This document shows positions 1 through 8,961 of a DNA stretch of 64,000 nucleotides, piece after piece. Source of the DNA: an uncultured Myxococcales bacterium. GTDB taxonomy: Bacteria > Myxococcota_A > UBA9042 > CAIXZC01. The stretch spans positions 1 to 64,000 of the forward strand of contig CAITUV010000053.1 of assembly GCA_903895725.1 (NCBI GenBank). Direction: 5' to 3'. Numbering within the stretch: position 1 is the stretch's first letter; each line of letters starts with the position of its first letter. The notes under the pieces are model-generated. The model saw only the letters and a list, made by a program, of their open reading frames with translations. It did not search any database and was not told where the DNA came from. The position numbers were made by a program, and so were the translations under genes.

Positions 1-520
1 ACAGCTCTGCGTCCTTGGCGGCCAGCGCCGCATCCCGCTCCGCCAGGGCCGCATCCCGCTTCGACAGCTCTGCGTCCTTGTCGGACAGCGCCGCATCCCG
101 CTCCGCCAGTGCCGCATCCCGCTTCGACAGCTCAGCGTCCTTGTCGGCCAGCGCCGCATCCCGCTCCGCCAGGGCCGCATCCCGCTTCGACAGCTCTGCG
201 TCCTTGTCGGACAGCGCCGCATCCCGCTCGGCGATCTGCTCCTGCAGCTTCGCCTCCAGCTTCGCCAGCGCGGCGTCCGCTGCCTTGGCCTGCTTCTTGC
301 CCTGCGTCTCGAGCGCTGCGGCCTGTTCCAGCAGCTCCTCAACCTGACGGTCCCGCTCGGCCAGGGCCGCATCCCGCTTCGACAGCTCAGCGTCCTTGTC
401 GGACAGCGCCGCATCCCGGTCCGCCAGGGCCGCATCCCGCTTCGACAGCTCAGCGTCCTTGTCGGACAGCGCCGCATCCCGGTCCGCCAGGGCCGCATCC
501 CGCTGCGAGAGCTGCTGCTG
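1..520 (-). repeat. 63-bp tandem repeat encoding three heptads (coiled coil)
   Basis: The sequence repeats with a 63-bp (21-residue, three-heptad) period at about 1-230, and again at about 350-510, separated by a less regular stretch. Each unit encodes two RDAAL-type heptads and one KDAEL heptad. Copies are nearly identical at DNA level, which points to recent tandem duplication and possible length variation between strains. The array continues beyond the window edge. Confidence 0.85.
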
Positions 521-2662
521 CAGCTCGGCCCCCAGCTTCGACAGAGCCTCTGCCGCAGCCTCGGCCTCGGTCTTCTTCTGCGCCTCCAGCGTGGCTGCGT
601 GCTCGAGGAGCTCTTCGACCTGCGCCTCGGCCTCCTCCAGCCTAGCCTTGAGCTTGGCCGTAGCCTTGGCATCCTTTCCCTTGTCCGATTCGAGGGACGA
701 CACACGATCCAGCAGCTCAGCGGTCTGAGCGTCGCGCTGCTCGATGACTCCGTTCTTCGCCGCGAGCTGCTCTTCGAGGGCTGCCAGCTGCTCCTTGAGC
801 TCGGCCTCGAGCTGAGACCTGACCTTGGCCGCTTCGGCAAGCTCGGTCTTCTTCTCCTCCTCCAGCTGGACGGTCCGTTCGAGGAGCTCATCGACCTGGC
901 CGTTGCTCTCCTGGAGCTTCGAAGTCAGCTCGACCACTTTGGCAGACAGCTCCTCCGAGCGGGCGGAAAGCTCCTCGGAGCGGGTGGCCAGCTCCTGAGA
1001 ACGAGCGGTCAGCTCCTCGGAATGTGCGGTGAGCTGGGCGATGCGGGCGGTAAGGTCTTCGATGCGGGCGGCAAGCTCGGCGACCTCGTGCGCCCGTTGC
1101 TCTTCCAGCTTCGCCAGGGCCTCGGCCGCAGCCTTTGACTTCTCCTGCGCCTCGGTTTCGAGCTCGAGGCAGCGGAATTCGAGGTCGTCCCGTTGCTTTC
1201 GGGCCTCTTCCTGTTGCTTTCGGGCCTCTTCCTGTTGCTTTCCGGCCTCCTGTTGCTGCCGGGCGAGCTCATCCTGTTGCCGGCCGATCTCCTCCTGGTG
1301 TCTTCTCGATTCCTCCCGGGCGGCCGTCAGCTCCGCTTCGACCTCCTGCTTCTCCTGGCGGAGGACCTCCTGAGCCTGGAGGGCGCGGGTGAGGGCCGTG
1401 AGCGTCACTTCCTGCTTGGCCACCATCTCCTCGATGGTCTTGTCTCGGCCTGCAAGATCCTGGGCAGCCTGGTCCACCTGCTCCGAGAGCCCGGTATTCT
1501 CCTGTCCGGAAACGGCCAGCAGATCCCGCGTTTCCTTGAGGTCGTTGAGCAGCTCCTCCCGGACCGACTCGGCTTCCTTCAGGCGGGACTCGACCGTGCG
1601 AAGCTGCTGGCGGAGCAGAGCGACGTCGGCCTGCAGCCCCTGTCGGTCCTTGAGCAGCGATTCGGATTCCGCCTGGGCTTCGGCGACTTCGCCCTCGAGC
1701 TCCTGGATGGCGGCATCCTTGCCGGCCAGGTTGGCGGTAAGGTCTGCTGTCGTCGTTCGGGCATCGTTGAGCTGGATCTGCATGTGCTCGAGGCGGGACG
1801 CAAGTCCCTGCTCCCGAGTACCCGAATCCTCCATGTCCTGCGCCAGTGCGGCCTTCTGGGCCGTGAGCTCGGCGATCTGGCGCTCGAGCTCCTCCGTCTG
1901 GACCCGGCAGTGCTTGCGCTCGTCCTGGAGCGCTTCCACTTCCTTGCGCTTGGCCTCGAGCAGCTCCTTGAGATGTCTCAGGTCGGTCTGGAGCCGTGTT
2001 GTTTCACGCTCGAAGCGCTGCCTCTCTCCGGCCAGGGCCGCCTCGTTGGTGCCAGAGTCGGGACGGGCCTTGCCGAGTGCTTCCTTCTGGCGCTTGAGGG
2101 CCTCATCCAGCTTGCCTTTGAGCTGGGTCACCTGGCCTTTGAGCTTCTCGACCTCCCGGGTGAGTCGGGTGACTTCGCCCCGGTCGGCGCCTCGAGCGGC
2201 CTCGGGGCGAGATTCGGGCTCATCGCCGTCGGACAGGAGCTGCACGCCTTCGAGGGTGAGCTCCTGATCGCTTGCCGGGGATGCCTCCGCTGCCAGAGCG
2301 GTACCTTCGAGCAGCGTCGCCATCATCGTGCAAAGGGCGTCGGTCTTGACGACGCCTTCGTAGATATGGAGGTCCCTGGGGATTCCGGTTCCCTCGAGAA
2401 AAGCCTCCTGATCGCCATCGTGCACCACGAGGAGCAGCCGGATCGGAGTCGGGTAGGCAGCGGCCTGGCGGAGGAGCTCGTTCCAATGGACTGCGTGAGT
2501 CCCGACGACGAGGGCAACCGGGGGGCCATCCTTCACGACGGAATCCCACCCGGCGTCCAGCGGGAGGGGCTGGAGGTCGTAACGGGTCAGGACCCGCTTG
2601 CACAGCTCGAGAACTGCCGGCTCATCGTCGACCAGGACTACTCGGGGGGAAAGAACAGACAT
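1..2662 (-). CDS. Pseudo-receiver / long coiled-coil protein (FrzS-like architecture), C-terminus beyond window
   Basis: The frame is open from an ATG at 2662 to the window edge, about 887 codons, with no stop, so the protein is partial. The ATG is preceded by GGAGGG at good spacing. Residues 1-125 look like a response-regulator receiver: VVLVDDEPAVLELCKRVL supplies the acidic pocket and YEGVVKTDAL the conserved Lys. The phosphoacceptor Asp is missing (VALVVGTHAV where LVLLD is expected), so it is probably a pseudo-receiver that signals by protein contact. From about residue 165 to the edge it is one continuous charged coiled coil, ending in near-perfect heptad repeats such as SKRDAAL and ADKDAEL. 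Pseudo-receiver plus coiled coil is the architecture of myxobacterial FrzS, a polar motility protein. Orthology is not claimed. It probably shares a transcript with the HEAT protein 66 nt upstream. Confidence 0.8.
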   Translation of the reverse strand, partial: MSVLSPRVVLVDDEPAVLELCKRVLTRYDLQPLPLDAGWDSVVKDGPPVALVVGTHAVHWNELLRQAAAYPTPIRLLLVVHDGDQEAFLEGTGIPRDLHIYEGVVKTDALCTMMATLLEGTALAAEASPASDQELTLEGVQLLSDGDEPESRPEAARGADRGEVTRLTREVEKLKGQVTQLKGKLDEALKRQKEALGKARPDSGTNEAALAGERQRFERETTRLQTDLRHLKELLEAKRKEVEALQDERKHCRVQTEELERQIAELTAQKAALAQDMEDSGTREQGLASRLEHMQIQLNDARTTTADLTANLAGKDAAIQELEGEVAEAQAESESLLKDRQGLQADVALLRQQLRTVESRLKEAESVREELLNDLKETRDLLAVSGQENTGLSEQVDQAAQDLAGRDKTIEEMVAKQEVTLTALTRALQAQEVLRQEKQEVEAELTAAREESRRHQEEIGRQQDELARQQQEAGKQQEEARKQQEEARKQRDDLEFRCLELETEAQEKSKAAAEALAKLEEQRAHEVAELAARIEDLTARIAQLTAHSEELTARSQELATRSEELSARSEELSAKVVELTSKLQESNGQVDELLERTVQLEEEKKTELAEAAKVRSQLEAELKEQLAALEEQLAAKNGVIEQRDAQTAELLDRVSSLESDKGKDAKATAKLKARLEEAEAQVEELLEHAATLEAQKKTEAEAAAEALSKLGAELQQQLSQRDAALADRDAALSDKDAELSKRDAALADRDAALSDKDAELSKRDAALAERDRQVEELLEQAAALETQGKKQAKAADAALAKLEAKLQEQIAERDAALSDKDAELSKRDAALAERDAALADKDAELSKRDAALAERDAALSDKDAELSKRDAALAERDAALAAKDAEL

Positions 2663-2728
2663 GGGACCCTCCAGACTACCTCACCCGGCAAGCTTACTAC
2701 GGATGTGCACCCGTGATCCAATAAACTG

Positions 2729-4894
2729 TCAGCCCTTCTTGCGCAACCGACGCCGGAGCGCGGTGATCGCCTCCCCGGTCCGCTGGCGGACGACTGCGGA
2801 TGAATCGCCCGAGAGGTTCTCCAGGGCAGCGAGGGTCGCCTCGTCCCCGATCTGGCCCAGCGTCGCACAGAAGGCCGACCGGATGCGTTCCCCATCCGCC
2901 ACCTGCTTCTTGCGGAGGAGACGATCCAGGAGGGAGCCGTCCCCCTGGAGCCGGTTGAGGATCGTCTGCCGTATGTCGCTGCCCTGGGAAGCAAACGGGC
3001 CGATCTGGACGACGGCATCCAGTGCCGCCAGGACGAGCTCCTCGGATTGGGGCGGGTCTCTGGGCTCACGCGTCTTGAGCGTGGCCCCCAGGAAGTCCAG
3101 GAAGGCCGGGATGCGGCACTTGAGCTGTGCCAGGCTCGTGGTGGCCCGCCGTGCGACACCGGCGTCCGAATCGCTCAGCGCCGACACCAGCAGGGGGCAG
3201 GCATCCTCCCCCAACAGGAGGTGGAGGCTGCGGGCCGCTTCCTCCCGAACCCGAGGATGGGGATGCGAGAGGAATTTCCGCACGTCGTCCGCAGCCGCCA
3301 CGCACCGCAGGTTGGTCAACATCATGATCACGTTGCGGTAGACGAACCAATCGAGCCCACGGGTGACCAGTCGCTCCATGAGCGGGACGACGACGTCCTC
3401 CCCCATCTGCTCGAGGGCGTGGGCGATGTCGCGTCGTACCCCGGCCTTGTCCGATGTCGCCAGCACCAGGAGAAGCCGACCGATACTCTTCTCCCCCAGG
3501 GCGGTGAGCGCCGCCAGCACCAGGCGCCGCACCTCCTTGTCGTTGGAGTCGAGCTTGGAGGTCAGCTCGTCCAGGACTTGCGGCTCCGTGAAGCGTGCCA
3601 GGGTCGCGAGAGCAAATCGCGGACGTTCGGCGAAGGACGGGCAAGGCTCGGAAATGTGGCTGCGGAGCGCTTGTGCCATGGCGGCGGCCCCTTCCACGTG
3701 ACCCCGGCGCACCAACTCGGGGAACACCACCTGGAACGTGTTGGAGTAGTCCTTGTAAGTCTTCTCCTCCATCAGGCTCGAGAACCGCTCGATGGCCGCC
3801 TCGGAGTTGGCCAGGAACTGATTGGTCCACTTCTCGGTGACGAGCTGCTCCTGGAGCATCGCCGGAAGCTCCTTGAAACTGAGGATCTTCTTGGCGAACA
3901 GGTGGCTCAGCAGATCGCCGATGGTCTCCGGTTGGATTTCCCTCAGTCGCAGCGCAATCACCTTGAGCAGGTTCCGGTAGATGCTGTCCAGCCGGCGGTC
4001 CACCTGCCCGACGCGCTGGCGGATCTCGCCCCACGAAGCCCGCTCCAGATCGGACACGATGTCCCAGCACACGTTGACCAGCATGCCGGGATGCTGGCAC
4101 CAGATGATCTCCCGCTCGATGTCGACATCCTTGAGCTCTTCCAGCCCCGTCGTGATCAGGTCCGAGTTGGCCAGGAGCTCCTTGAGGAACTGCGGTCGCC
4201 GCAGGGGGCGAGTGATGTCCTGCACCAGCATCGTCTTGGCCTGGGCCAGTTCCTGGGCCGTGGCCTCTGAGTAAAGCGGAACGACTCTCAGATCCTTGCG
4301 CAAACGGCTGATGGCCATCTTGACCCGCCAGGGAAGAGGCCGCTCGCCTCCCACCATCTCGGAGCGGGCCATGGCGGTCACATGGAGGATCCCCCGCTCG
4401 ATCAGCAGGTCGGAGAACGGGATGATCGGTGCGCCCCCCCCTTCCTCCTCCCGCACGCGGCGTTCCGCAAAGACCGAGACGAGCTTCCGGAACTCCTCCT
4501 TGCCGATTCGGGTCTTGACGCTGAACGAGACGAGCTGGTTACGCTCGAAGTAGGCGATGAACTTCCGAGCAAAAATCTCCCCCATGGAGCTCGACATGAG
4601 GGTGGTGAACGGGATTCCCTCGGAAAGGACCCCCTCCACCATGATCTCGTCGCCGGCCGCAGCCGAGGCTGCCATGAACGTGATTTCGTTGGAATCCGGC
4701 GCCAGACGCTTGAGAAGGACGTACGGCTCCTCCGCCACCCCCTCGATGGCCGGGTGGTCTGGCGGGTAGATGCCGCACATCATGAGCCCCTTGAGGAAGT
4801 TCAGTGTGAACTGCGCCAGCAACCCCTTCAACTCGAAGTCGGGGTCCCTGCCACCACTGTCCATTCCGGTCGGCAGCTTGTCTGCAGAAACCAT
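2729..4894 (-). CDS. HEAT-repeat protein
   Basis: 721 residues, no signal peptide, no membrane segment. The first ~400 residues are helical and mixed, with no family I recognise. The C-terminal part (about 420-721) is a run of HEAT-like helical pairs, for example LDELTSKLDSNDKEVRRLVL, VREEAARSLHLLLG and LENLSGDSSAVVRQRTGEAI, each with the A/V-R-x-x-A pattern typical of HEAT/PBS-lyase repeats. Such arrays are protein-binding scaffolds. It lies 66 nt upstream of the pseudo-receiver coiled-coil gene and 68 nt downstream of the big redox protein, all on the same strand. A scaffold partner for the coiled-coil protein is a reasonable inference but not shown. Confidence 0.8.
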   Translation of the reverse strand: MVSADKLPTGMDSGGRDPDFELKGLLAQFTLNFLKGLMMCGIYPPDHPAIEGVAEEPYVLLKRLAPDSNEITFMAASAAAGDEIMVEGVLSEGIPFTTLMSSSMGEIFARKFIAYFERNQLVSFSVKTRIGKEEFRKLVSVFAERRVREEEGGGAPIIPFSDLLIERGILHVTAMARSEMVGGERPLPWRVKMAISRLRKDLRVVPLYSEATAQELAQAKTMLVQDITRPLRRPQFLKELLANSDLITTGLEELKDVDIEREIIWCQHPGMLVNVCWDIVSDLERASWGEIRQRVGQVDRRLDSIYRNLLKVIALRLREIQPETIGDLLSHLFAKKILSFKELPAMLQEQLVTEKWTNQFLANSEAAIERFSSLMEEKTYKDYSNTFQVVFPELVRRGHVEGAAAMAQALRSHISEPCPSFAERPRFALATLARFTEPQVLDELTSKLDSNDKEVRRLVLAALTALGEKSIGRLLLVLATSDKAGVRRDIAHALEQMGEDVVVPLMERLVTRGLDWFVYRNVIMMLTNLRCVAAADDVRKFLSHPHPRVREEAARSLHLLLGEDACPLLVSALSDSDAGVARRATTSLAQLKCRIPAFLDFLGATLKTREPRDPPQSEELVLAALDAVVQIGPFASQGSDIRQTILNRLQGDGSLLDRLLRKKQVADGERIRSAFCATLGQIGDEATLAALENLSGDSSAVVRQRTGEAITALRRRLRKKG

Positions 4895-4962
4895 CTTTCC
4901 CCACCCGCTCCACCGCCTGAGAGCCTATCTCACAACACGGCCGGGTGTCAACCGAGCCACTT

Positions 4963-7900
4963 TCATGGAACGAGAAGATAGAAATCGGCCTCATGGGCGG
5001 ACATGGAGCCGTCCTCGATCTTCTCCAGCACCTTGGGCCGATCGAACCGCCTCTGCTCCGGGTACGGATCGTTGTCCTTGCGCTGGAGTCGCGGTTCCTC
5101 CGGAGGCAGGGCAGCGGGCACGCCGGAGGCGGATGGCGCAACCGGCTCAGGGGCCCGCTCCGCCTCGTTGGACCGGCTCTCGGTCTCCCGCCGCAACGCA
5201 CCGGCCGTGGCGGGCGAGGAGGCCACGGCAGCCTGGGCGTCGAGGCGCCCGGCGACCCGCACGCCCCCCAGCGCCACGAGACCGAGGAGGACCAGCACCA
5301 GCCCCCAGTGGGACCATCGCTCTCTCGGCCAGCGGGGAATGGGCCGCTGCCTGCTCACGCACCGATTGCACCGGATGCAATCCCAATCGCGGCCGACCTG
5401 CACCCCCAGGTGACACTCCGTCGAGCGTCGCAAGGGCAACGGCTTGCGAGCGACTGCAATCGCCTCTCCGGCCGAAAGACACGCCCCGAGCGGACAGAGG
5501 TAGCGACACCAGGGGCGGTACCAGACCAGCGATGCCAGGAGCAGGAGCGCCAGGATGGCGGCGGCAAGCGCATCCCACTCCAGCCGGAAGGCGAAGGAGA
5601 GGGGGTCGAAGGCCAGAAGCGCCCGCGATGCCCCCAGGGCTAGAGCCAGGGCCAGTCCTGATGCCAGGAGGTACTTGGCCTGTCTCAGAGTCCGGTCGAG
5701 CGCGGGGGAAACCGTCCACCGGAGGCCCACGAGCGACACGAGCTCGGTCATTGCCCCCAACGGGCACAGGTAGCCGCAGAACACCGGACCGAGCACCGGG
5801 ACCGTCAACAGCACCCCCAGCATGATCCAGAGAGCCAGGTGGGATGCGGGTGGCAACGTCCCGCCCGCCACCAGGGCCAGGTGGTCCAGGGCAAGCTGCC
5901 GGTTCAACCCCACGCCGATGAGCAGCGCCACGATCCCGAGAAACACCAATTGCGGCCGGCGGCGTCCCCAGACGTACAGGGCGATCCCCACGACCGTCGC
6001 AGACAGCAGGAGCCAGCCGGCGTTCGGCTCCAGGATGCCCCGCACGAGCGCCAGGAGGGGCCGCCCCCGCCCCTGTGCCTCAGCAGAGGCCATCTCCGGT
6101 TCCCGCCCACGTTCGCCGGCCGCTCCGGAGGCAGGCGGGGCAGGGATCTCGCCGGTCCGGGAGGCCCGCTGATGCGTTCCCAGCACGCGGACGATGTCCA
6201 CCACCGCCCGGGCGGTCACCGTTGCCCCGGTCAGCGCTTCGACTCCATTGTCGTCCCCGGGCACGCCGTACCTCAGCAGGGGGGCCTCCTTGCCGAGAAG
6301 CCCGGACATCCACTCGTCCAGGTCCCAGACGTACTCCGGCGTCTCCTGGTGATGAGCCAGTCGGACCGACGTGACTCGCTCTTGCGGGTCCAGCGCGACG
6401 ACGACGTCCATGGGGCCGCCATAGCCACCCATGGCCGGGGCCACCTGAGCGGACGACAGCTCCACCATGCCGGCTGCCGCCCCCGTGCCCCCGGGATCCC
6501 TGCCGGCAGCGGTCATGTCCACCGAGGCCGCCACGGCCGAGGGTCCTGGACTCGTTGCGGGGGCCAGAAGCGGCAGCAGCCAACCGAACGCCCCCAGGAG
6601 CAGCCAGGAGAACAGGAGGAGGCGCCGGAGGGCCAGCCGGGGAGCTGCGGGCAACCCGCGGGCGGAGGGAGCTCCTTTCGAGGGCCCGAACAGGGCCAGC
6701 ACCAGCGGGACGCACGGCAACGCAGCGGCCAGCAAGGCACACCCGGGCAGCCCGGAGGCGGGCAGGACGATCAGACCTCCGCCCAGCGCACCGACTACCG
6801 CCCCGAAATTGTCCGCCACCTGGATGGATGCCGCGACCCCTCCCACCGGCATTCCAACCCCCTCCAACGACATGGAGCCGGCCACGATCACCCACGCGGC
6901 CGCACCGCCTGCGGCCAGACACACCGTCAGGTAGAGGCAACGGAGTGCAACCGCGTTCACCGCCCCCGCAAGCCCGCTCCCGACGAGCAGGAAGACCAGC
7001 ACGATGGCGGCCGAAAGAGCCGACAGCGCAAGCATCGAGAAGATGCGGCCCCCTCCACAGGCCGAACGCAGCCTGCCTGCGGTGAGCGTCCCGACGAACA
7101 ACCCCAGCATATACAGCGCATTCAGTAGGCCGAACTCGGCCAGGAGCGACCCGAACCGGATCTGGTAGCCGAGCAGCAGCACGATGTGCCCGAGCATGCC
7201 CGAGAACCCCGTCAGGCCGATGAGGGACCATCCGCTCCAACGTCCCCCGGTTCCCGAGGGCCCGCCGTTGCCTCCTCCTCTCCGTGCTCCATGCCCGAGG
7301 AGGAGGGCGGCAGTCAGGCAGGCCAACGCAAGGAACAGCCCGGGAAGGAGCCTCGGGCGAATGGAGCGGAATGCCTCGTAGAGCCGGGCGGTCCGGTACT
7401 CGACCATGAGGTTCAGGAGGAAGACGGAGGGGCTCTCGTCGGTGGCTGCCGCTCCACCGGGGGCCTGCAGGAACGCCCGGGCGATGGCGTCAATCCGCCC
7501 CTTCTCGAAGCGGGTGGCCAGGAAGCCGGGCTCCACTTCCGGGAAGTAGGACCGGAGCGGCCTGAACCGCTCGTCGAGACGACTTGCGTCATCGGTGAGG
7601 ACGTCCATCTCCCGGGCCCCGAACAGGGTCATCTGTCCGCCCGACGTGAACACGACCCGCTCGAAGGCCGCGGCCAACGTGGTATGGACGCTGGCCGCAT
7701 AGGCCAATCCGGCGTCGGCCAGCACGTTCTCCGCAGTGGAAATAGAAACGGAGAAAACCCCCTTCTGCACCAGCGAGTCCTTCACGAGGCGGAAGAACTC
7801 GAGCGTGTAGAAACGGGCAGCCTGGGCGGTCCGGGGGTCCCCGAATCGGGCCACAACCAGGTCGAACCGGGGGCCCCCCGCTGCCAGGAAGCGGCGAGGA

Positions 7901-8961
7901 TCGTCCACGACCGGCTGGACTGCGGCGGACGCGAGACAGGAGGTCAGCTCCCCGGGCATGTGGCGGGCCGTGATGTCGACCATCCGCCCGTCGTGTGCGA
8001 CCTGGGTAACCCGGGCACCCGGAACCCGCAGGAGCTGGCAGACGAGCGATTCCGCCCCGCTGCCGAGAACCAGGATGTTCCGGGCTTCGGGCACCTGCGA
8101 GAGCAGCAGAGCCGCCTCCTCGGTGGCCTCTCCATCCCCGGGCATGGTGGCGGTCAGCTCGCCGTTGGAGAAGACTGAGCGGCTCATTCCCCAGGCGGCC
8201 ACGAGCACGTGCTGGTAGGCGGTGTCCGTCGATTCTACGACCTCGAGCCCCGGGGGAACCGGCAACGCGGCGAACCGCTGCCGATCAATCGCCTCCCGTC
8301 CGCCACCCAGGAAGGCCGCCACCAGCGCCACGGCGACTGCGGCGTGAAGCCCGCAAGCCCGCATACTGCCGCTGCGGAAGGCAAACCAGCAGGCCCCCGC
8401 GAGCCAGACCGTCAGGAGCGCCAGGACGCTGGTGAGGACTGGAACGCCGCCCAGGGCGGCAGATGTGGTCGCAAGACCGCCCGCCACCCCCCCGAGGGCC
8501 TCGGTTCCATACAGCCGGGCGGACGTAACGCCGGCCCCCTCGGCGACATCAGCCTCCCGGGCCCGGGCAACCCGAGTGAACAGGAAGCCGGTGACCAGGC
8601 TCACGGGTGCCGACAGCGGCACGGTCCATCCCACGAGTGCGGCCAGGGGGAGCGGCTCCGTTGCCCCTGCCCCCGACAGCCTCCGCAGGGACCAGAACAG
8701 GAGGAGCTGGCCGATGAGAGCGACCGGATAGACCGCCAACTCCCACGGCAGTCGAAACGCGAGCCGAGACGTGTCCCTGGGAAGCCTGCCAAGCGCCCCG
8801 CCTAACGCCACCCAGACCATCCAGGCGGACAGGAACACGGCAATGCCGATCTCGTTGCCGGCGTAGGCGAGCAGGTGCTCGCGGAACAGCAGTGCCTGTG
8901 CGGATAGCGAGAAGAACCCGACGAGCAGGCCCAGGAACAGGAATGGGGCCCGCCCCTTCAC
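4963..8961 (-). CDS. Fused membrane redox protein: spermidine-synthase-like + FMN-binding + NapH-like ferredoxin domains
   Basis: 1332 residues. It starts at a GTG directly abutting the TAG of the MEMO-AMMECR1 gene (TAGGTG), so translational coupling is likely. Order: several membrane helices (1-220); a soluble spermidine-synthase/methyltransferase-like domain (about 225-430) with VLVLGSGAESLV near 295 and RFGDPRTAQAARFYTLEFF; a second helix bundle (about 560-830); an FMN-binding domain (about 850-930) with TGATVT near 910, the motif whose last Thr carries covalent FMN in RnfG/NqrC/NosR; a NapH/NosR-like helix bundle with CGYLCPLGA (~1061) and CRYLCPLGA (~1151), then a CIRCNRC iron-sulfur motif (~1196); and a charged tail. 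The aminopropyltransferase site is degenerate: an Arg replaces the first catalytic Asp. The C-terminal half should move electrons across the membrane to a periplasmic flavin. The partner is unknown. Confidence 0.85.
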   Translation of the reverse strand: MKGRAPFLFLGLLVGFFSLSAQALLFREHLLAYAGNEIGIAVFLSAWMVWVALGGALGRLPRDTSRLAFRLPWELAVYPVALIGQLLLFWSLRRLSGAGATEPLPLAALVGWTVPLSAPVSLVTGFLFTRVARAREADVAEGAGVTSARLYGTEALGGVAGGLATTSAALGGVPVLTSVLALLTVWLAGACWFAFRSGSMRACGLHAAVAVALVAAFLGGGREAIDRQRFAALPVPPGLEVVESTDTAYQHVLVAAWGMSRSVFSNGELTATMPGDGEATEEAALLLSQVPEARNILVLGSGAESLVCQLLRVPGARVTQVAHDGRMVDITARHMPGELTSCLASAAVQPVVDDPRRFLAAGGPRFDLVVARFGDPRTAQAARFYTLEFFRLVKDSLVQKGVFSVSISTAENVLADAGLAYAASVHTTLAAAFERVVFTSGGQMTLFGAREMDVLTDDASRLDERFRPLRSYFPEVEPGFLATRFEKGRIDAIARAFLQAPGGAAATDESPSVFLLNLMVEYRTARLYEAFRSIRPRLLPGLFLALACLTAALLLGHGARRGGGNGGPSGTGGRWSGWSLIGLTGFSGMLGHIVLLLGYQIRFGSLLAEFGLLNALYMLGLFVGTLTAGRLRSACGGGRIFSMLALSALSAAIVLVFLLVGSGLAGAVNAVALRCLYLTVCLAAGGAAAWVIVAGSMSLEGVGMPVGGVAASIQVADNFGAVVGALGGGLIVLPASGLPGCALLAAALPCVPLVLALFGPSKGAPSARGLPAAPRLALRRLLLFSWLLLGAFGWLLPLLAPATSPGPSAVAASVDMTAAGRDPGGTGAAAGMVELSSAQVAPAMGGYGGPMDVVVALDPQERVTSVRLAHHQETPEYVWDLDEWMSGLLGKEAPLLRYGVPGDDNGVEALTGATVTARAVVDIVRVLGTHQRASRTGEIPAPPASGAAGERGREPEMASAEAQGRGRPLLALVRGILEPNAGWLLLSATVVGIALYVWGRRRPQLVFLGIVALLIGVGLNRQLALDHLALVAGGTLPPASHLALWIMLGVLLTVPVLGPVFCGYLCPLGAMTELVSLVGLRWTVSPALDRTLRQAKYLLASGLALALALGASRALLAFDPLSFAFRLEWDALAAAILALLLLASLVWYRPWCRYLCPLGACLSAGEAIAVARKPLPLRRSTECHLGVQVGRDWDCIRCNRCVSRQRPIPRWPRERWSHWGLVLVLLGLVALGGVRVAGRLDAQAAVASSPATAGALRRETESRSNEAERAPEPVAPSASGVPAALPPEEPRLQRKDNDPYPEQRRFDRPKVLEKIEDGSMSAHEADFYLLVP

